A stretch of DNA of 64,000 bases, taken from positions 62,001 to 126,000 of the forward strand of contig NW_024571694.1 of the NCBI RefSeq assembly GCF_018320785.1, read 5' to 3'. The notes beneath the pieces are model-generated. The model did no database searches. It was not told the origin of the DNA and was given only the letters and a program-made list of their open reading frames with translations. This document shows, piece after piece, positions 12,669 to 25,557 of the stretch (positions are counted from its first letter, which is position 1; the number at the start of each line of letters is the position of its first letter). Made by a program: the position numbers and the translations under genes. This stretch comes from Cheilinus undulatus. Its lineage: Eukaryota > Chordata > Actinopteri > Labriformes > Labridae.

Positions 12669-13857
12669 ACAAACAAAAAGAAGGATTTGCCATGGGAGAC
12701 CCACTATCAGCAATAAGGAGTGTTTTTTTTTTTATGGAAGACCTGGAACAACAAGCCATCACCACAGCACCATCTGACTGCAGAATCACACTCTGGAAAA
12801 GACATGTTGACGACATTCTGGAAAAATCAAAACAGCCCACACACAACAGCTCACAGACCATCTGAATACCATTGACCACACTGACAGCATCAAATTCACA
12901 CACGAAGAGGAGTCAAACAAGGAAATAGCATTTTTGGACCTTAAAATACACAACAACAATGACAGCTTAAACATAAAAATACATAGGAAACCCACACACA
13001 CAGACCAATACCTACTATGGACATCTGAGCACCCAAAAGCACATAAACTGTCAGTAGTCAGGACACTATATAACCAGACCACCATCATCACAGACACTCA
13101 GGACAAGGAGGAGGAGGAGGCACACATACACAATGCATTCACCAAATGTCAGTATCCACAATGAGCTATAGACAAAGGAAAACAGCAGGCACCAAACACC
13201 GAAAAGAAAAAGAGGAAACAGAACACTCACAGCATCAACAAACCTGCCATAGTCACGTTAACATACATCAGGGGGTCACAGAACGCATACAGAGGGCCAT
13301 GAGGAAACACAACATAAACACACCTGTCAAACCTCACAAAAAACTCAGTTACTAGTCCAAAAGGACAGAATACAGCCAGAACACAAATGTGATATGTAAT
13401 GTGTAATATGTGAGATACCATGTCTATCTTGCAATAAAACATATGTGGGGGAAACAGGAAGACCTTTTGGAACTCGGAAAAAAAAACACCAAAAGAATGT
13501 GAAAAAGAAACTGTAAACGGACAAACAAGAGCAATAAGAGACCAAGCAGAGCAGGAAAACTTGAAATCAGCAAATCAAATATCAGACCACTGCAAAAGAC
13601 AAAACCACATCGTGGACTGGAAAAACGCCAGGGTCATCCATGCCGAAAGCAACAAATACCACCGCTGGATCAGAGAGGCCATCGAGACCTGCAAACGAGG
13701 TCCGTGGGGCATGAACCGGGACGAGGGAGCCTACACCTTGTCACACAAGGTAGGGGGCGTAAGCTTCCCCTACTGTATGACAAAACCATATAAGCAGCCT
13801 ACAGGACACGTCACAGCACCATCACGTGACACTTCTGAGGAAGGCTACAGGAAGTAG
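12665..13857 (+). pseudogene. Penelope-like reverse transcriptase / GIY-YIG endonuclease, broken
   Basis: In order: the RT block YKQKEGFAMGDPLSA; the catalytic box as LWKRHVDDILE, where the usual YVDD tyrosine is histidine; a frameshift near 12830-12865; then the RT/thumb stretch with EIAFLDLKI and the IHRKPTHTDQYL block. Around 13400-13480 comes the Cys-rich entry to the endonuclease (IPCLSCNKTYVGETGRPFGTR), whose YVG stands for the YIG motif. 13561-13857 gives its C-terminal part (SDHCKRQNHIVDWKNARVI) up to a stop. The first RT part is missing or replaced by Tc1 DNA and there are at least two frame breaks, so this copy is dead. Confidence 0.85.
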
Positions 13858-14269
13858 CTGAAACAGGTAAAGCAGGTAAACAAACGCTCCTGTCTGACTA
13901 AATGAAATTGATACAGTACAGTTTAAACAAAAGACAGAATGAATCCTTACCTAAGACTTGTGGCCCTCATTCAGCACCCTGGAGCACCCTGGACATTGTT
14001 GGAATCACAAAGAAAACAACACTGCACTCACCAGACCTTGACTTCAGTGGTGTTGACAACTATTTAGTGGAAAAAATTTTCCTGCCAGGAAAAAAAATCT
14101 ACAAAAATACAGACAGCTTTTCTTGTATTTCCGGTGTTGCTGGGTCAGTAATAATGCAGTTTAGGAAGTGAAGAGCAAATCATTCATTATCATAAAAGAC
14201 TAGTGTTAATAAAGTAGTGTTGATAGGTATTGTTCACTAACAGCAGCTTTAGGATCTCTGTTCGCACAC

Positions 14270-15190
14270 TTAATGGATATTTAATAAGAAAAGCTTTTGG
14301 TAGAAAAAAAGTGTACAGGTGTTTTCTCTTGAGACTTTATAAATCAAAATGATGAGAATGGATTTTTTTTATTAACCATGTAAAACTTTAATGTTTAATA
14401 TTCTTGCAATAATGGTGACAGAGAAATAATAGTCCTCTGTTTTACCAGTGACCAGCCTGAAGTTGTTTGTTTTGGTGATGTTAGATCTTCTTTCACAGTT
14501 CAGCTCCAGCTTTGCAGCTCTGTTCTGAATCTGACTGTTTTCTGACCATACAGCTGGACAGAAGTACAGTAAGACAGGACAATCTAACCTGTGTGTTTTG
14601 TCTCTTTGATTTATCAGATTGTTTGTTTTGGAAAGTGTTGTCTCTCTACATTCTCCCTGAATCAGTGTGAATAGAAGATAACTTTCCTACAATTGTTAAT
14701 ATTTCTGTCTAAAATTCCTGGGAACGTCACCACAGACCCACAGTTTTGATAACTAAAGATTGTAAATACAAGTCACTGTTGTATGTATTGATTCCAGTCA
14801 CAGTTGTAAATATTCTTTGTGAGTGATAAATTTAGTTTTTGAAACAGATTTTTTTATAAGTTGATGTAAATGACTACTGAGTGGCAGCATCACACTGATG
14901 TGGATCTCTTTGCTTCAAATTGTTTTTTTTTTTTTTATTGAAATGTTCCTAACAAGCAGTCACAGTTTTCTGTTTCCCTCAAACTTGGTGGAAACTGGAA
15001 ACCACAAACTTTTTTGTCTCAGTGTGTCTGATCAATACTGAATTGTAACAAATCTCTTGTTTGAACCAATGTCCATGCTGAATAATTGTAGTGAGATAGA
15101 TTTCCATTGCAGGTGATGATTTTTTTAAATCTTTTCTTTGGTTGTTTTGTTGCTACTAATTATGTAATGGTTTTGTCTTTCCAGCAAGTT
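14270..15190. other. Non-coding stretch present only in copy 1 of the duplicated flank
   Basis: AT-rich sequence with a poly-T run near 14924-14938. It has no counterpart between the homologous blocks around 53850 and 53915. I see no gene, clear terminal repeats or target duplication, so insertion here or deletion from copy 2 are equally possible. Confidence 0.5.
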
Positions 15191-15446
15191 TTACCTAACA
15201 TGTTTGAAACTGTGTCATCTGTTAAATATTTTCTGTTTGCATGTTTGAATATTCAGTGAGCAAACAAAAACATACTATTGAGCTCGCTGACACAAGAGGG
15301 CGCTTTGTGTATATGAACTGTCTTGTTCCTGACTGGCTGACTTTTGTGATTGTATGTGTATTTTCTTTTTTGATGTTTAATTTGAATACCAAATTAAATC
15401 TTAATTTGGTATTTTTAATCATTGATTTTATTTTTAAATTTTCCTA

Positions 15447-15452
15447 AATAAA
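15447..15452 (+). promoter_or_regulatory. Candidate poly(A) signal of the first GIMAP-type paralogue
   Basis: AATAAA in a block (cctaaataaatgttt) that is conserved in the duplicated 3' flank of the second paralogue at 54222-54227. Conservation in both copies is the reason for choosing it; no transcript data are available here. Confidence 0.35.
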
Positions 15453-15725
15453 TGTTTGGAAAGGAGAACGTGTCTCATGAGTCCTGACTGACAGCTGACA
15501 CATTAGCAGTGACACTGGAGTTTAGTCTTCACCAACTCTGATTTGTGGTAACAACATGAGGGTTTACACTGTTCTGTAAAGACGAGGGGAGGGAGCAATA
15601 TAACTACCACAATGAGTGTAGCAGGTAGCTAACAGCTACCCACATTTAGTTTGTTTACTCTGAAGTTGTGTTTGATTGTGAGATTTGAAATGTTAAAAGT
15701 GGAGACTCTGGCGGCTGAATGAACA

Positions 15726-15830
15726 CGCAGGAAAACAGTCCAAATAGCTACTATTTATTTACAATGGAGTACTGGTGGCACTGGTATGAAGTTAGCAGTG
15801 ATAGCACAGGCAGTCCTCAATCCTCCTCCC
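15726..15830 (+). repeat. Short duplicated block, partner at about 18047-18165
   Basis: Both copies contain acgcaggaaa-cagtc, a run ctatttatttaca or cttatttaca, and cagtgatagcacaggca followed by ctcctc-rich sequence. Neither copy has a reading frame I recognise. Confidence 0.6.
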
Positions 15831-15964
15831 TTGTCTTTCCTTACAGGCAATAACAACATGAGAATATGGATCAGCAGCCAGGTTTTTAGGCCATGTCACA
15901 CCCCTATAATAAAGTCAAATACAGCAGCTGTTTTGTTAAGTGCTGTCAAGTCATCCTTTTGCGA

Positions 15965-16345
15965 TTAGAGATGCATTATATTGGATATTTACCGATATCC
16001 CATTGGCAATATTTACAAATTTATTTTAGGTGATACCGACATTAAAACGAAGTTCCCATCTTAAAACTGAAATCCTTGAAATACATTTTAAAATGTAAGA
16101 AACACTGATGTAAAGAGAAAAAAGACTTCAGGTGGGTAATGAGAATAAACTGAATTTAAATGACTGTAGCATCAGGCTGCAACATAACAACTGAAAAAAA
16201 GAGAAGGGGTCTAAATTTCTGAGTGCACTGTTGGTCCAGCCTAAAACTTCACTAACATATTTGCTCATACAGACACTATTTACAACTGATATATGCAGAT
16301 TCTTAAAGCCAAAATATTAGCGTTAAATATCAGTGGAAATTTTCT
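15965..16345. mobile_element. hAT-like MITE relic
   Basis: It opens with gagatgcattatattggata-type sequence and contains gatatt/gatac motifs at both sides (attttctgatactgataat at the right). This is the style of teleost non-autonomous hAT elements. A relative lies at about 32395-32520. No coding sequence is present. Confidence 0.45.
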
Positions 16346-16359
16346 GATACTGATAATTC

Positions 16360-16510
16360 ATCATTCAATACTAAAAAGTACAAGATTTTTGTACACAAGT
16401 AAAAGTACAGTTAATCTGGTTAAACTTAAGTAAAAGTAAAATTATGGATTTTAAAATGTACTCAAAAAGTACAAATACACAAAAAGCTACTTGTGAAACA
16501 TGAGTTAATG
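16360..16510. repeat. A-rich interspersed repeat (aagtaaaagtac type)
   Basis: Repeated aagtaaaagta/aaaagtac words occur on both sides of a short core, resembling a small DNA-transposon relic common in fish. No coding sequence. Confidence 0.35.
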
Positions 16511-16576
16511 TAATTAGTTTATTTTCAACCCTGAAATTAATAAAAAGTCTGGCTTTAGGAATTTATGTCATAATCT

Positions 16577-17135
16577 TGAAAATCCAATCCAATCCAATCC
16601 ACTTTATTTATATTGCTCATTTTACAAAACATTACGTTTACCAAAGTGCTGCACAGTGACTAAAACAAGTAAAAACCACAGTGAACATAAAAAACATCAT
16701 AAAATACATAAAAAACTTCACAGGGACTAAAATAAACTTAAAAAGAAACACAGTAGGGCAAATAAACACAGATAAAAGACACACAGTAGACCACACAACT
16801 CTCATGCTGAGTTAAAAGCCAAGGAACAGAAGTAAGTTTCAAGATGTGATTTAAAAGTAGGTAAGATGGGGGACGTTCTGGTTTCAAATTACAGCTCATT
16901 CCACAATTTAGGTGTGACAATAGAGAAAGTTCAATCACCACTGGTTTTTAATCTAGACTTTGGAACAACAAGACGGAGTTGATCTGCTGATCGCAGAGAT
17001 CTAGACGGGGTGTTAACCTCTAAAAGGTCAGAGATGTACTCAGGAGCAGATCCATTTAATGACTTAAAAACAAACATTAAAATTTTAAAATGGATTCTAA
17101 AACTAACGGGGGCCAGTGAAGGGAAGCGAGAATGG
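16577..17135 (-). mobile_element. Rex1-like LINE 3' end, 5'-truncated
   Basis: The plus strand begins with an (aatcc)n tail, then the 3' UTR words cactttatttatattgctca and caaagtgctgcacagtgac. It continues into degenerate RT C-terminal sequence on the minus strand (for example the region ending near gggccagtgaagggaagcg, the complement of the SLHWLPV block). It is the same type as 30705-30960 and 35212-36715 but older. Confidence 0.7.
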
Positions 17136-17459
17136 GGGTGATGTGTTCGTGTATACGAGTCCCTGAAAATGGGTAAAATCTTCTGGAAAATTACAATTTT
17201 GAAGATTTTAAATGGTAGATGCCACTCAAGCTGATCAACACCTTTTTTTCACAGCCTTACTAATAAATATGTTCTGCATTTTTGCTTCATTATACCGTAT
17301 GTGTTGTAATAGTTGTGTAATTGTTAGCAGGTGCCATATGCGGAAATCACGGAGGGGGGTGGGGGTCATTGAACTAATTGTATAGTCCCCTAAGAATTTA
17401 TGTCATTGTAAACATGTAATTGTGTATCATATAATATGCTCTGAACACACTTGCAAAAC

Positions 17460-17760
17460 AATGCGTTTAAAATTGAACTCCCCCCCCCAAAAAATGCTTC
17501 ACAGTGGTTCGGTCCGACCTTTTCCCTTCTCCGTTGAGAAGCCCCTCAATGCAGGGTGCAGTAGGGGGCGGAGCCCAACGTTGGGCACATTGCACATTGC
17601 ATTCAGGGTTACTAGTCTTTGTTGCTGTTTTTGTTCACAAAAAGGTGGCGCTGTGCAAAAGTATTTAATGGATGCTAATCAGCAGCAGGTGTCTCACGCT
17701 GAGGTCGGCAGTCTGACAGCAGTGATGAGGTGATGAAGGACGTGATTGTCAATGTAGTAG
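17460..17760. repeat. GC-rich block sharing a core with 19380-19450
   Basis: The block cacagtggttcggtccgacc recurs at about 19405-19428 after a similar gcgtttaaaa lead. The two neighbourhoods diverge outside about 80 bases. No protein is recognisable. Confidence 0.4.
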
Positions 17761-19069
17761 GTGAGAGGACTGTGTATTAGTGTGATTTACTGAGGTATTG
17801 GATGTTTTTTGTCTTTATCAATAAATGGATTGGTGTATCTAACCTGAACTTTTTCTGACTTGTCAAGTTTTATTTGAGTGATTGAAGATGATGTTTAGTG
17901 TTTGCTGCAAAGAAAAGCACACAAAATATGTTTCTAAATGATAATTTTTTCACAACAAAGATGAAATAATCACTGATGTTCCCACACAAATCATTTCACA
18001 TAACTGCAAATTATAATTGCATGTTTTTGACCCATCTTAAGTTTAGAAAACACGCAGGAAACAGTCAAAATAGCCACTCTTTATTTACAGTAGAATCATG
18101 GAGGCAGTGGGTAAATGGTGTGGAGTTAACAGTGATAGCACAGGCACTCCTCAGTCCTCCTCAGTGGTTAACATCCACATTCCTGTGCTGGATATTGTCA
18201 CTTGATGCTGTGGTCATATGTGAGTACAACCTGACAAAGCCTACGGCAATTTTATCCCATTGTGTAAATCAAATTATTGTCCAACTGTGCTGTTCCTGCA
18301 AGATGCTTACAGTAAAATTAGTTTGATGCTGTTTGCATCAGGTTCAAGAGTTCTGTGGCACCAAAGCAGTATCCATGAAACACAGCTACATCTAGTGGTG
18401 AGTGGCTGCATTACAGTCAAGACAGAACATTTGACCTGGATTGTAGACCTGAACTGATAGAAAATATTGAAAATTAGTTTAACTCACTAGTAAGTCTGGT
18501 GCCAGCTACAGAGAATTCTGATTTTAATCTTCTAGCAGCATCCCTAGAGATGACTTCTTTTTAGCAAAAAGGGTTTTTTGATAATAAACACTCTGTCAAA
18601 TTTATTTTATTATTTATTATGAGATGAGACTATAATTTCTTGCCGATCAAATAATCAAAATCTGTGATATTTCTGCACTGAGCATATAAACAGTCAAAAT
18701 ACAAGCAGAGGTGAGTATAGAGAGAGCGAAGAGCATGTGTGTGCATTCCCATGTGAAGAACTATGATAGAAAGAGCAGGAGGTAACATCATCAGAGATAT
18801 CTACACATAAATACCACCTGGGCTGCCACCGTTTACTGGAGAGATGCGTCACACCGGCGCCATATTGAAGAGGTGCAGTTGTTGATAAACAATGTAAGTC
18901 TATGACGGCAGGAAGTCTATCTATGATTAAAATGCTTGTAACTCACGTAAACATCAAACATTTTTCAAGCTGTTTGATTTTTCTCAAATGTCAGACATGC
19001 ATTTAAGATCAAGGGTTCTCGATCCAATGACAAATGCAGGATTTCATACTGAAATTCTTTATCTAATAT

Positions 19070-19250
19070 ACAGGTGCATGTCAGTTTGGGGTTTCCATTA
19101 GTAAGCCATAATCATCAAAATCAAAAGAAATACTTGAAATAAATCTGTGTACAGTGAATCTATATAACATAAGAGTTTCCCTTTTTGAATTGAACTACTG
19201 AAATAAATCAACTTTTTGATGATATTCTCATTCATTAAGATGCAAATGTG
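19070..19250. mobile_element. Solo terminal fragment of the Tc1 family found at 40390-42060
   Basis: It begins caggtgcatgtcag and contains the tail words aaatctgtgtacagtgaatct and ttgatgatattctcattca, which match the ends of the Tc1 relic in intron 1 of the GIMAP gene. No transposase sequence. Confidence 0.5.
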
Positions 19251-20219
19251 AGGTTGCAGTGACTCTGGGAAATATTAAGAGAAAAGTAAAAGCACAGACT
19301 GTATAGATCTTTCCAACTCATCTACAGTATATACATAAAAAGGTCAGCAAATAGATTTAATGCGTTTAAAACTTTTGAAGATCGACCCTGTCCCCCCTGC
19401 AGTACCTCACAGTGGTTCGGTCCGACCCCTTCTCTTCTCCCTGCCGTTGGTTTCATCTGGAAGTTTCTGCGACACTGACGGACTGAAAGACGCAGAGGAC
19501 AGGTAGTAGAGAGTTGGTGACTGTAGAGCGTCTTTAGAGCATCAACTTTTTCAAAAACCTGTAAAAATGAAATTTAATGTAATTTCAAACCTGATAAAGA
19601 CAGTAATTCCTAATTTTGGGTGATCTCTCCTCTGCTCCACTAGCTAAAGTCTAGCTAGTAAAGCACTAGCTAAGGTTGGGACTAGCTAAAAAACGTCTCG
19701 TGCTGACTGGTAATAAACCAGTTTAGAGCTGAGTGAGTCTGGGAATGACTACGCTAACTTTATCAACATTATATCAGAGGAAAAAGGTAGAAAATCATCA
19801 AATTCTCAATGACAGTTTGATATCAGAATATTAGATTAATTATATTCTTAAGAAAATAAGCTCCAGCTGCAAACCCTGATAATAAAGAAGTATGGTGAAA
19901 TAGTTATGACAAGTGATCTTAATTCATAGAAATGTGATTTAAGTGGTGGATAAAGAACCTAAGTAAATTCACGTAATATAAACATAAATATGTTGTTTAA
20001 AGGTAAAAGTTCTTAATTTTAAGCTGATTTGATACTGTAGTAAAATGGTATTATCAAAGGAGTATACTTTCACTGTAAGTAAAATTCCTTATATTGTAAA
20101 ATACCTTATAAAAGTAAAATGTCATGTTGCACTACAGTAGTTGATATATGGGTCAGTGGGATATAAGGGTTCATTTATTTGTGATTGTGCCACCTTACAC
20201 GCTGGTTGTGCCCACGGCT

Positions 20220-20750
20220 GAAAAATTTGGGAAAAATAGTCTAATAGAGATATTTTTTGACAATATTGCATTTTAATTGCAATTTGTTTTAGGATTTTCG
20301 TTTGTTTGTTTGTTTGTTTGTTTGTTTGTTTTTTTAGCAAACACAAGTAATAAATCCTTCTAATGTATAACCAGCACAATTTTTCATAGGATTAACGAAC
20401 GGTGAAAAATTTTGGAAAACATATTAATTACTCATGTTATTTTGACTCATATTGCAAATCTGATATTAATAATTGTATTGAAAAGAATGATCAACTTTAT
20501 GCCATTCTCATTTTGATTAAGATAACATACAAAAACAAGAAGAGAAGAGTTTTTCTGTCTGTGTTTGCATAATGTGTAGAACATAACACTTCTGCTCCAA
20601 AAAAAATAAAAATAAAAAATAAACTTGTGTTTTGACACAATTCAGGTTTTAAAAAATGCTTGCACTGTATGCAATTTGAAAATTGAAGTAGGACATATTG
20701 TGATTTTAATCTAACTTCAGATTAATTGTGCAGCCCTAGTTACACCACCT
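20220..20750. mobile_element. hAT-like relic with (GTTT)n
   Basis: The right end carries attaattgtgcagccctag, a typical hAT-type terminus in fish, and the body has ttgcaatttt/aattgcaa words. A (gttt)n run sits at about 20300-20333. No transposase is visible. Confidence 0.4.
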
Positions 20751-21734
20751 GACATCTACAAATAAATGAAAACTAAACAAAAAGAGAAAATACTTAGACA
20801 TATGTTGTTGTGTTTATGCTTGTTAGAAAGTGGACACATGTATTCTCAAAATAAAGTTAAGTGTTTAATGGTAAAATCAATTTTAGTAGTTTTACTTTGG
20901 TTGTATTACCTAGCATTTAAAGTGTACGCACTCACCTAAGCAAAACTATGACCCATCTTTTTTTTGTATGTGATATCTTATCAGAAGTAAAGCCAATATT
21001 TTTAGAGCTTTAGATATTATTATTTATTTAGTATAGTGACATGTTTTTCTCTTTTTAACCCACCCACCTGAAACTGAAAAGAAATGATTTTATCTTACTT
21101 GAAAAGGATATATAAAAGTTTTTACTCAGACATTAGTGTCAGCTGGAGTTAAATGTTGGTTACATTGTGCTACAATTTGTTTTAACCTATATAAATAAAT
21201 TTCCCATGATTACTGTTGCACTACAATGACATTTAGAACTAAATTCTGGGACTAAAGTTATTTGGATGATCCTATAAGCTTTATGTTGACACATTTAAGT
21301 AACATTTTTTATTACAAAGATTTAAACCATAAAATTATGCCGAAGTAATCAAATTGAAATTTCTCACAATTAGAAAGTTTTTAACAGTGTCAATAATCTG
21401 TTCATGCACTCAGAAGGTTGCACCACCTGACATTTTTAGGGTTTGAGATGCCAGAATATGAAATTAAATATTATTCAAATATACTGAAATGTATTTTTAA
21501 AAAGTAGATGTAGTAGGTTGATGTATAACTTGAAGTGATTTTTTCTTTTTCAAAAGGAAATAATAGATTTGGACACAAACATATGCAGACAATGTGACTG
21601 ATCTGCATGTGTATATATATATGTACATGTTATAGCTGGTGAAGTCATTTGACTATTTTAAACTGCTGGGTAGCAGGTGCATTACCCCACATAGTCTTTT
21701 AAAGTCTTCCTTAATGAAATATTTGTCGCTATAT

Positions 21735-22690
21735 TTTGTCAGTGCTGTGAAAAAGTTTTTGACCTTCCTCATTTTTATATTGTTTTCATACTTGTAACAC
21801 TTGGATGTCTCAGATTCTCAAACAATTTTGATATTAGGAATAGATAACCAAAGTAAATACAAAAGGCAGTTAATAAATGACAATTTTATTTATTAAAGGT
21901 TACATATTATGCAAAAAACACTTCTTCAGGCTTTTCTACAAAATTATGTGCCCCTGGCCTGTCCACAACCCCACCCCCATCCCCACTCTTTTTCTCCACC
22001 TTTCAGAAAATGTGTGCTGAAACAAGGTGTTGGATGTGGGGAGTTCCCACCGCTGCCAGGTTCAGTTTGTCCTCCCTGCTTGGAAGAAAGTTCTGCCCTC
22101 TTCTCCTGATCCTCCTCAGTCCGGTGTAGTGTAAGTTCTCTGTGAGCACATAAATTTTGCAAGATGGTTGTGCATCAAAAGCGATTCAGACGCACAGTAT
22201 GAGTTGACAGTCTACCACGACTATCCTATCGTCAGCTTGAAATCACACAGTGTATGCCCAGCTTAAGGGCCACCCAATTCTACCTAGACCTATGCCAAAC
22301 AGTCATTGCCCTCTAAACGTAATAACTGGTGGACTTGCTGGTGTGTTTTAGATCGTTGTCCTGCTGCTTAACCCAAGAGCTCTCCAGCTTTTCGTCACAA
22401 TCTGATGGCTGGATGTTCTCCTTTGGGGTTTTCTTGTAGAAAGCAGGATTCATAGCGCCATCAATTACGGCAAGTTGTTGTCCTGAAGCAGCAAAGCAAC
22501 CTCAGACCATCAGACTATCACCACAATATTTACTGTTAGTATGATGTTCTTTGTTTCTGATCTGTTCTTGAATTTCTTTAGATGGCGCCATGATGTGTTG
22601 CTTTTTGAGATCCTTTAGCCTACTTCACTCTGACAGACAGGTTCTATTTAAGGGATTTCTGGATTCAATAGGTCTGGCCTGGGTGTGGAT
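21735..22690 (-). mobile_element. Tc1-like relic, minus strand
   Basis: The left end has cagtgctgtgaaaaagttttt, matching the end of the copy at 25558-26937. On the minus strand about 22250-22560 keeps transposase blocks equivalent to GDSLMV..LLCCFRTTTCRN and the HTSKSTS region, with many stops. About 21905-22240 is GC-richer unrelated sequence, probably a nested insertion. Confidence 0.65.
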
Positions 22691-22699
22691 AGTGATGTT

Positions 22700-24300
22700 G
22701 AACTCAGCCCCCCCAAAAATGTGGTTAATCACAGTTAATTAATGATTTAACAACGAGTATGCCATTGGTTATTATTTAGTAGCATAACACAGTTTTATTT
22801 TCATTCAACAGTTGTACTGATAGTTTAATGTATGCACAGTGCATACAGGGTAACGTGTGGCAGCCCCTGACTAAAAGTAACATAGTGAAAATTTACGTTT
22901 ATTATTAAGTAAGGACAGTAAACACATAAATACCAGTAAGATGGAAACAAGGAAATGAATATGATGTTGGCAGTGGGAGGAAATTTGGACATTTTTACAG
23001 CGCAAGGAAAAGAGGGAAATCATCAGTGTTGTTTGGGTGAGTTGTTTTATTTCATTTTTTTCTGCTATTCTTCATGAATGCGAATAAGAGTGCTACTCAG
23101 CAACTATCTAACTGACTTAGTTTGTGGTGGTTTTACATTTTAAGTTCCTCTTTGGAGAAATGATCTCTGCTAACAGTTGATATACATCTTTATAGTGGAG
23201 AACTTCAGTTTCAGTTTAGCCTTAGCAGCTGATCTGATACTGTGTGCAGCCTTAGTAGAAGCTGATACCTTTCATGATTCAGAGACATGAATTTAACTAG
23301 CAGTGTGAAGTCAATAAACTTAACAAATAGCATAGACCTGAGCAAATATAGAATTTTAAATGGTTAGACTCTTAATGAAATAAAGGAAATGCTGTAAATA
23401 AATTTTACTCCATAGAACATCATCAATAATTTGGCTTTTGTGTAGGTCGTTGAGTTGGCATTTTAAACAGAAGCAGTGCTGACTGCATTCTACTGTGAGA
23501 TAGAAACCAACTGTTGGCATTAGCTACGGGAACAGAAAAACATCCACTAGTTGAACTGAATTTATCATGAAGTACTTTTTTTCATACATGAATTTATGAT
23601 TTTGCAAACAACATGGAGGCTCATGGATTAAAGTTTCCCATCACCACGATGGATTTCCGTCATTTGGAAAATGAGGGGGGTAAAGAAACTACAGGTTTTT
23701 TTTGTTTAGGTCCCATTAAGGCTATCCAGTCTAATCATGATATTAACCTGACGCTGCTTTCAAAAAATACAGCTAGCCGTAGTTTTAGCCAATCAGAGGC
23801 AGAGCAGGGCAGGTCCTGCTTGCAAATGCGCAGTGGGCCCGGGTGCAAGAATGCTTGTTTTGCAAGATGATCAGAAACTGGCAAAATTTAACATGGATGG
23901 AATGGTCTATCCCCAAACGCAGCTATCCCCAAATGGCGGCCCACGAGCCACTTCGCAGGTGTCATCTGGCCTGCGAAACATTTGGGGAAAAAGATGGAAA
24001 TCTTAAAAAATATATTCATTTTTAATATGCACCCTCTTGAGTGTTTAAAATACAAATTTTGGCTCATTTATCATCTTGATTATAGCAAGGAAAGGATGTA
24101 ATACAATGCAATAAATGAGTTAGACATGGAACTTTGAACTCTCTTTAGAGCAAGGAAGAGAATCATAAAAAGACGCACAGCAGACTGCTTCATCACCTCA
24201 ACTCTGCAAACATGCTGCCCCAAAAGAGGCTGATACAGACTGCATGACTTTTAAGACAGGAGGAGAAGTATTTAGTTTGTCTAATTTAATATTGATTCTT
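22700..24300. other. Region without a recognisable gene
   Basis: A hAT-style terminal word (gtggttaatcacagttaatt) lies near 22722. Around 23650-24010 are GC-richer repeat-like blocks. Open frames here are short and show no family I know. Confidence 0.4.
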
Positions 24301-25199
24301 TCTTAAAGATAAAAACTTTTACCACCCTGCACAGCTGCACGGACTCTCATTGAGTCCAGCCCTGCCTGCACCTCTTTCTGCATGTCAGACCTTAACGAAA
24401 CTCGGAAACTTCTATTCTTGTAGGAGATTAAATCAGCTGCTCTCATGATAGCAAAAACCTTCCCTGCATAACAGTACTTCAGCCACAAACGCAGACATAT
24501 GGGCTGTCTCCCTTTGGTGATTCAGTTGTCAGCCTGATTTAATCCCTCATCATAAAGAATCTGTAATGCTATACTAATATAAATTAATTCTATTGACATA
24601 TGATTTAATTTTACGTCAACAAGAAGTAAAATTATGGTCTTGATTACTTACGTTTAAACGGGACATAGTTTGTAAATCTTACGCGTATTTTACTCCACGT
24701 CTCATCAAAAAATGGTAAAAATGACTCTCAAATTGTAATACTCAATTGTTTATAACTGAAAATGTATTCCAAACCTGGACACAGGCTTTCCTTTGACATG
24801 AGAGATAAGCATTTTTGGTCTTTGTGCAGCACTCACAGACATTATTATGCTCGGAGATGCGCCACTTCATGACGCGCGCAGGACAGTCAGGGGGACTCCG
24901 AGAGAACGGACATGCAGAAAAACGACTGTTGTGGCTCAGACGTGCTTATAGGTCAAGTTTTTACTCAGTAGATGAGGATTTATAGCTCTTTGAGCAGTAG
25001 GCTAATAGTGCAGCAGTCAGAGAAACATCTCAGCAGGATCCTTCTATCTCTCTCTTTCTGGACTCTGCACTGGGGTGTCAACTTGAGGCATTTGGTTTCA
25101 CTGCCAAAAAGCAGGAAAATGAAAAGCAGGATAGCCATTTACACAACTGCACTTAATTGCTCTTAATTGTTGGTGCTGCTTTGAGTTTTGTTTTTCTGA

Positions 25200-25556
25200 A
25201 AAGTAATATGGCTGGGTGAGAAGCTCGGCCATCCGGGAGAGACTCGGAGTAGAGCCGCTGCTCCTCCGTGTTTAGAGGAGCCAGATGAGGTGGCTCAGGC
25301 ATCTGGTCCGGATGCCTCTTGGACGCCTCCCTGGTGAGGTGTTCTGAGCATGTCCCACTGGGAGGAGGCCCCGGGGAAGACCCAGGACATGCTGGAGAGA
25401 CTATGTTGCTCGACTGGCCTGGGAACGCCTCGGGATCCCCTGGGAAGAGCTGGACGAAGTGGCCAGGGAGAGGGAAGTCTGGGCTTCCCTGCTTAGGCTG
25501 CTGCCCCGGTGACCCGACCTCCGATAAGCGGGAGAAGATGGATGGATGGATGGATG
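25200..25556 (+). mobile_element. Rex3 (RTE clade) LINE 3' end
   Basis: The C-terminal part of the RTE ORF is readable (APGKTQDMLERLC, then the ISGRRWMDGWM end). It finishes in the family's gataagcgggagaagatggatgga tail with a (atgg)n microsatellite at about 25537-25556. It is 5'-truncated. Confidence 0.85.
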
Positions 25557-25557
25557 G

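Noticed and set aside
24303..24488. Possible minus-strand exon (61 codons)
   Set aside because: No splice context, family motif or neighbouring exon to support it.
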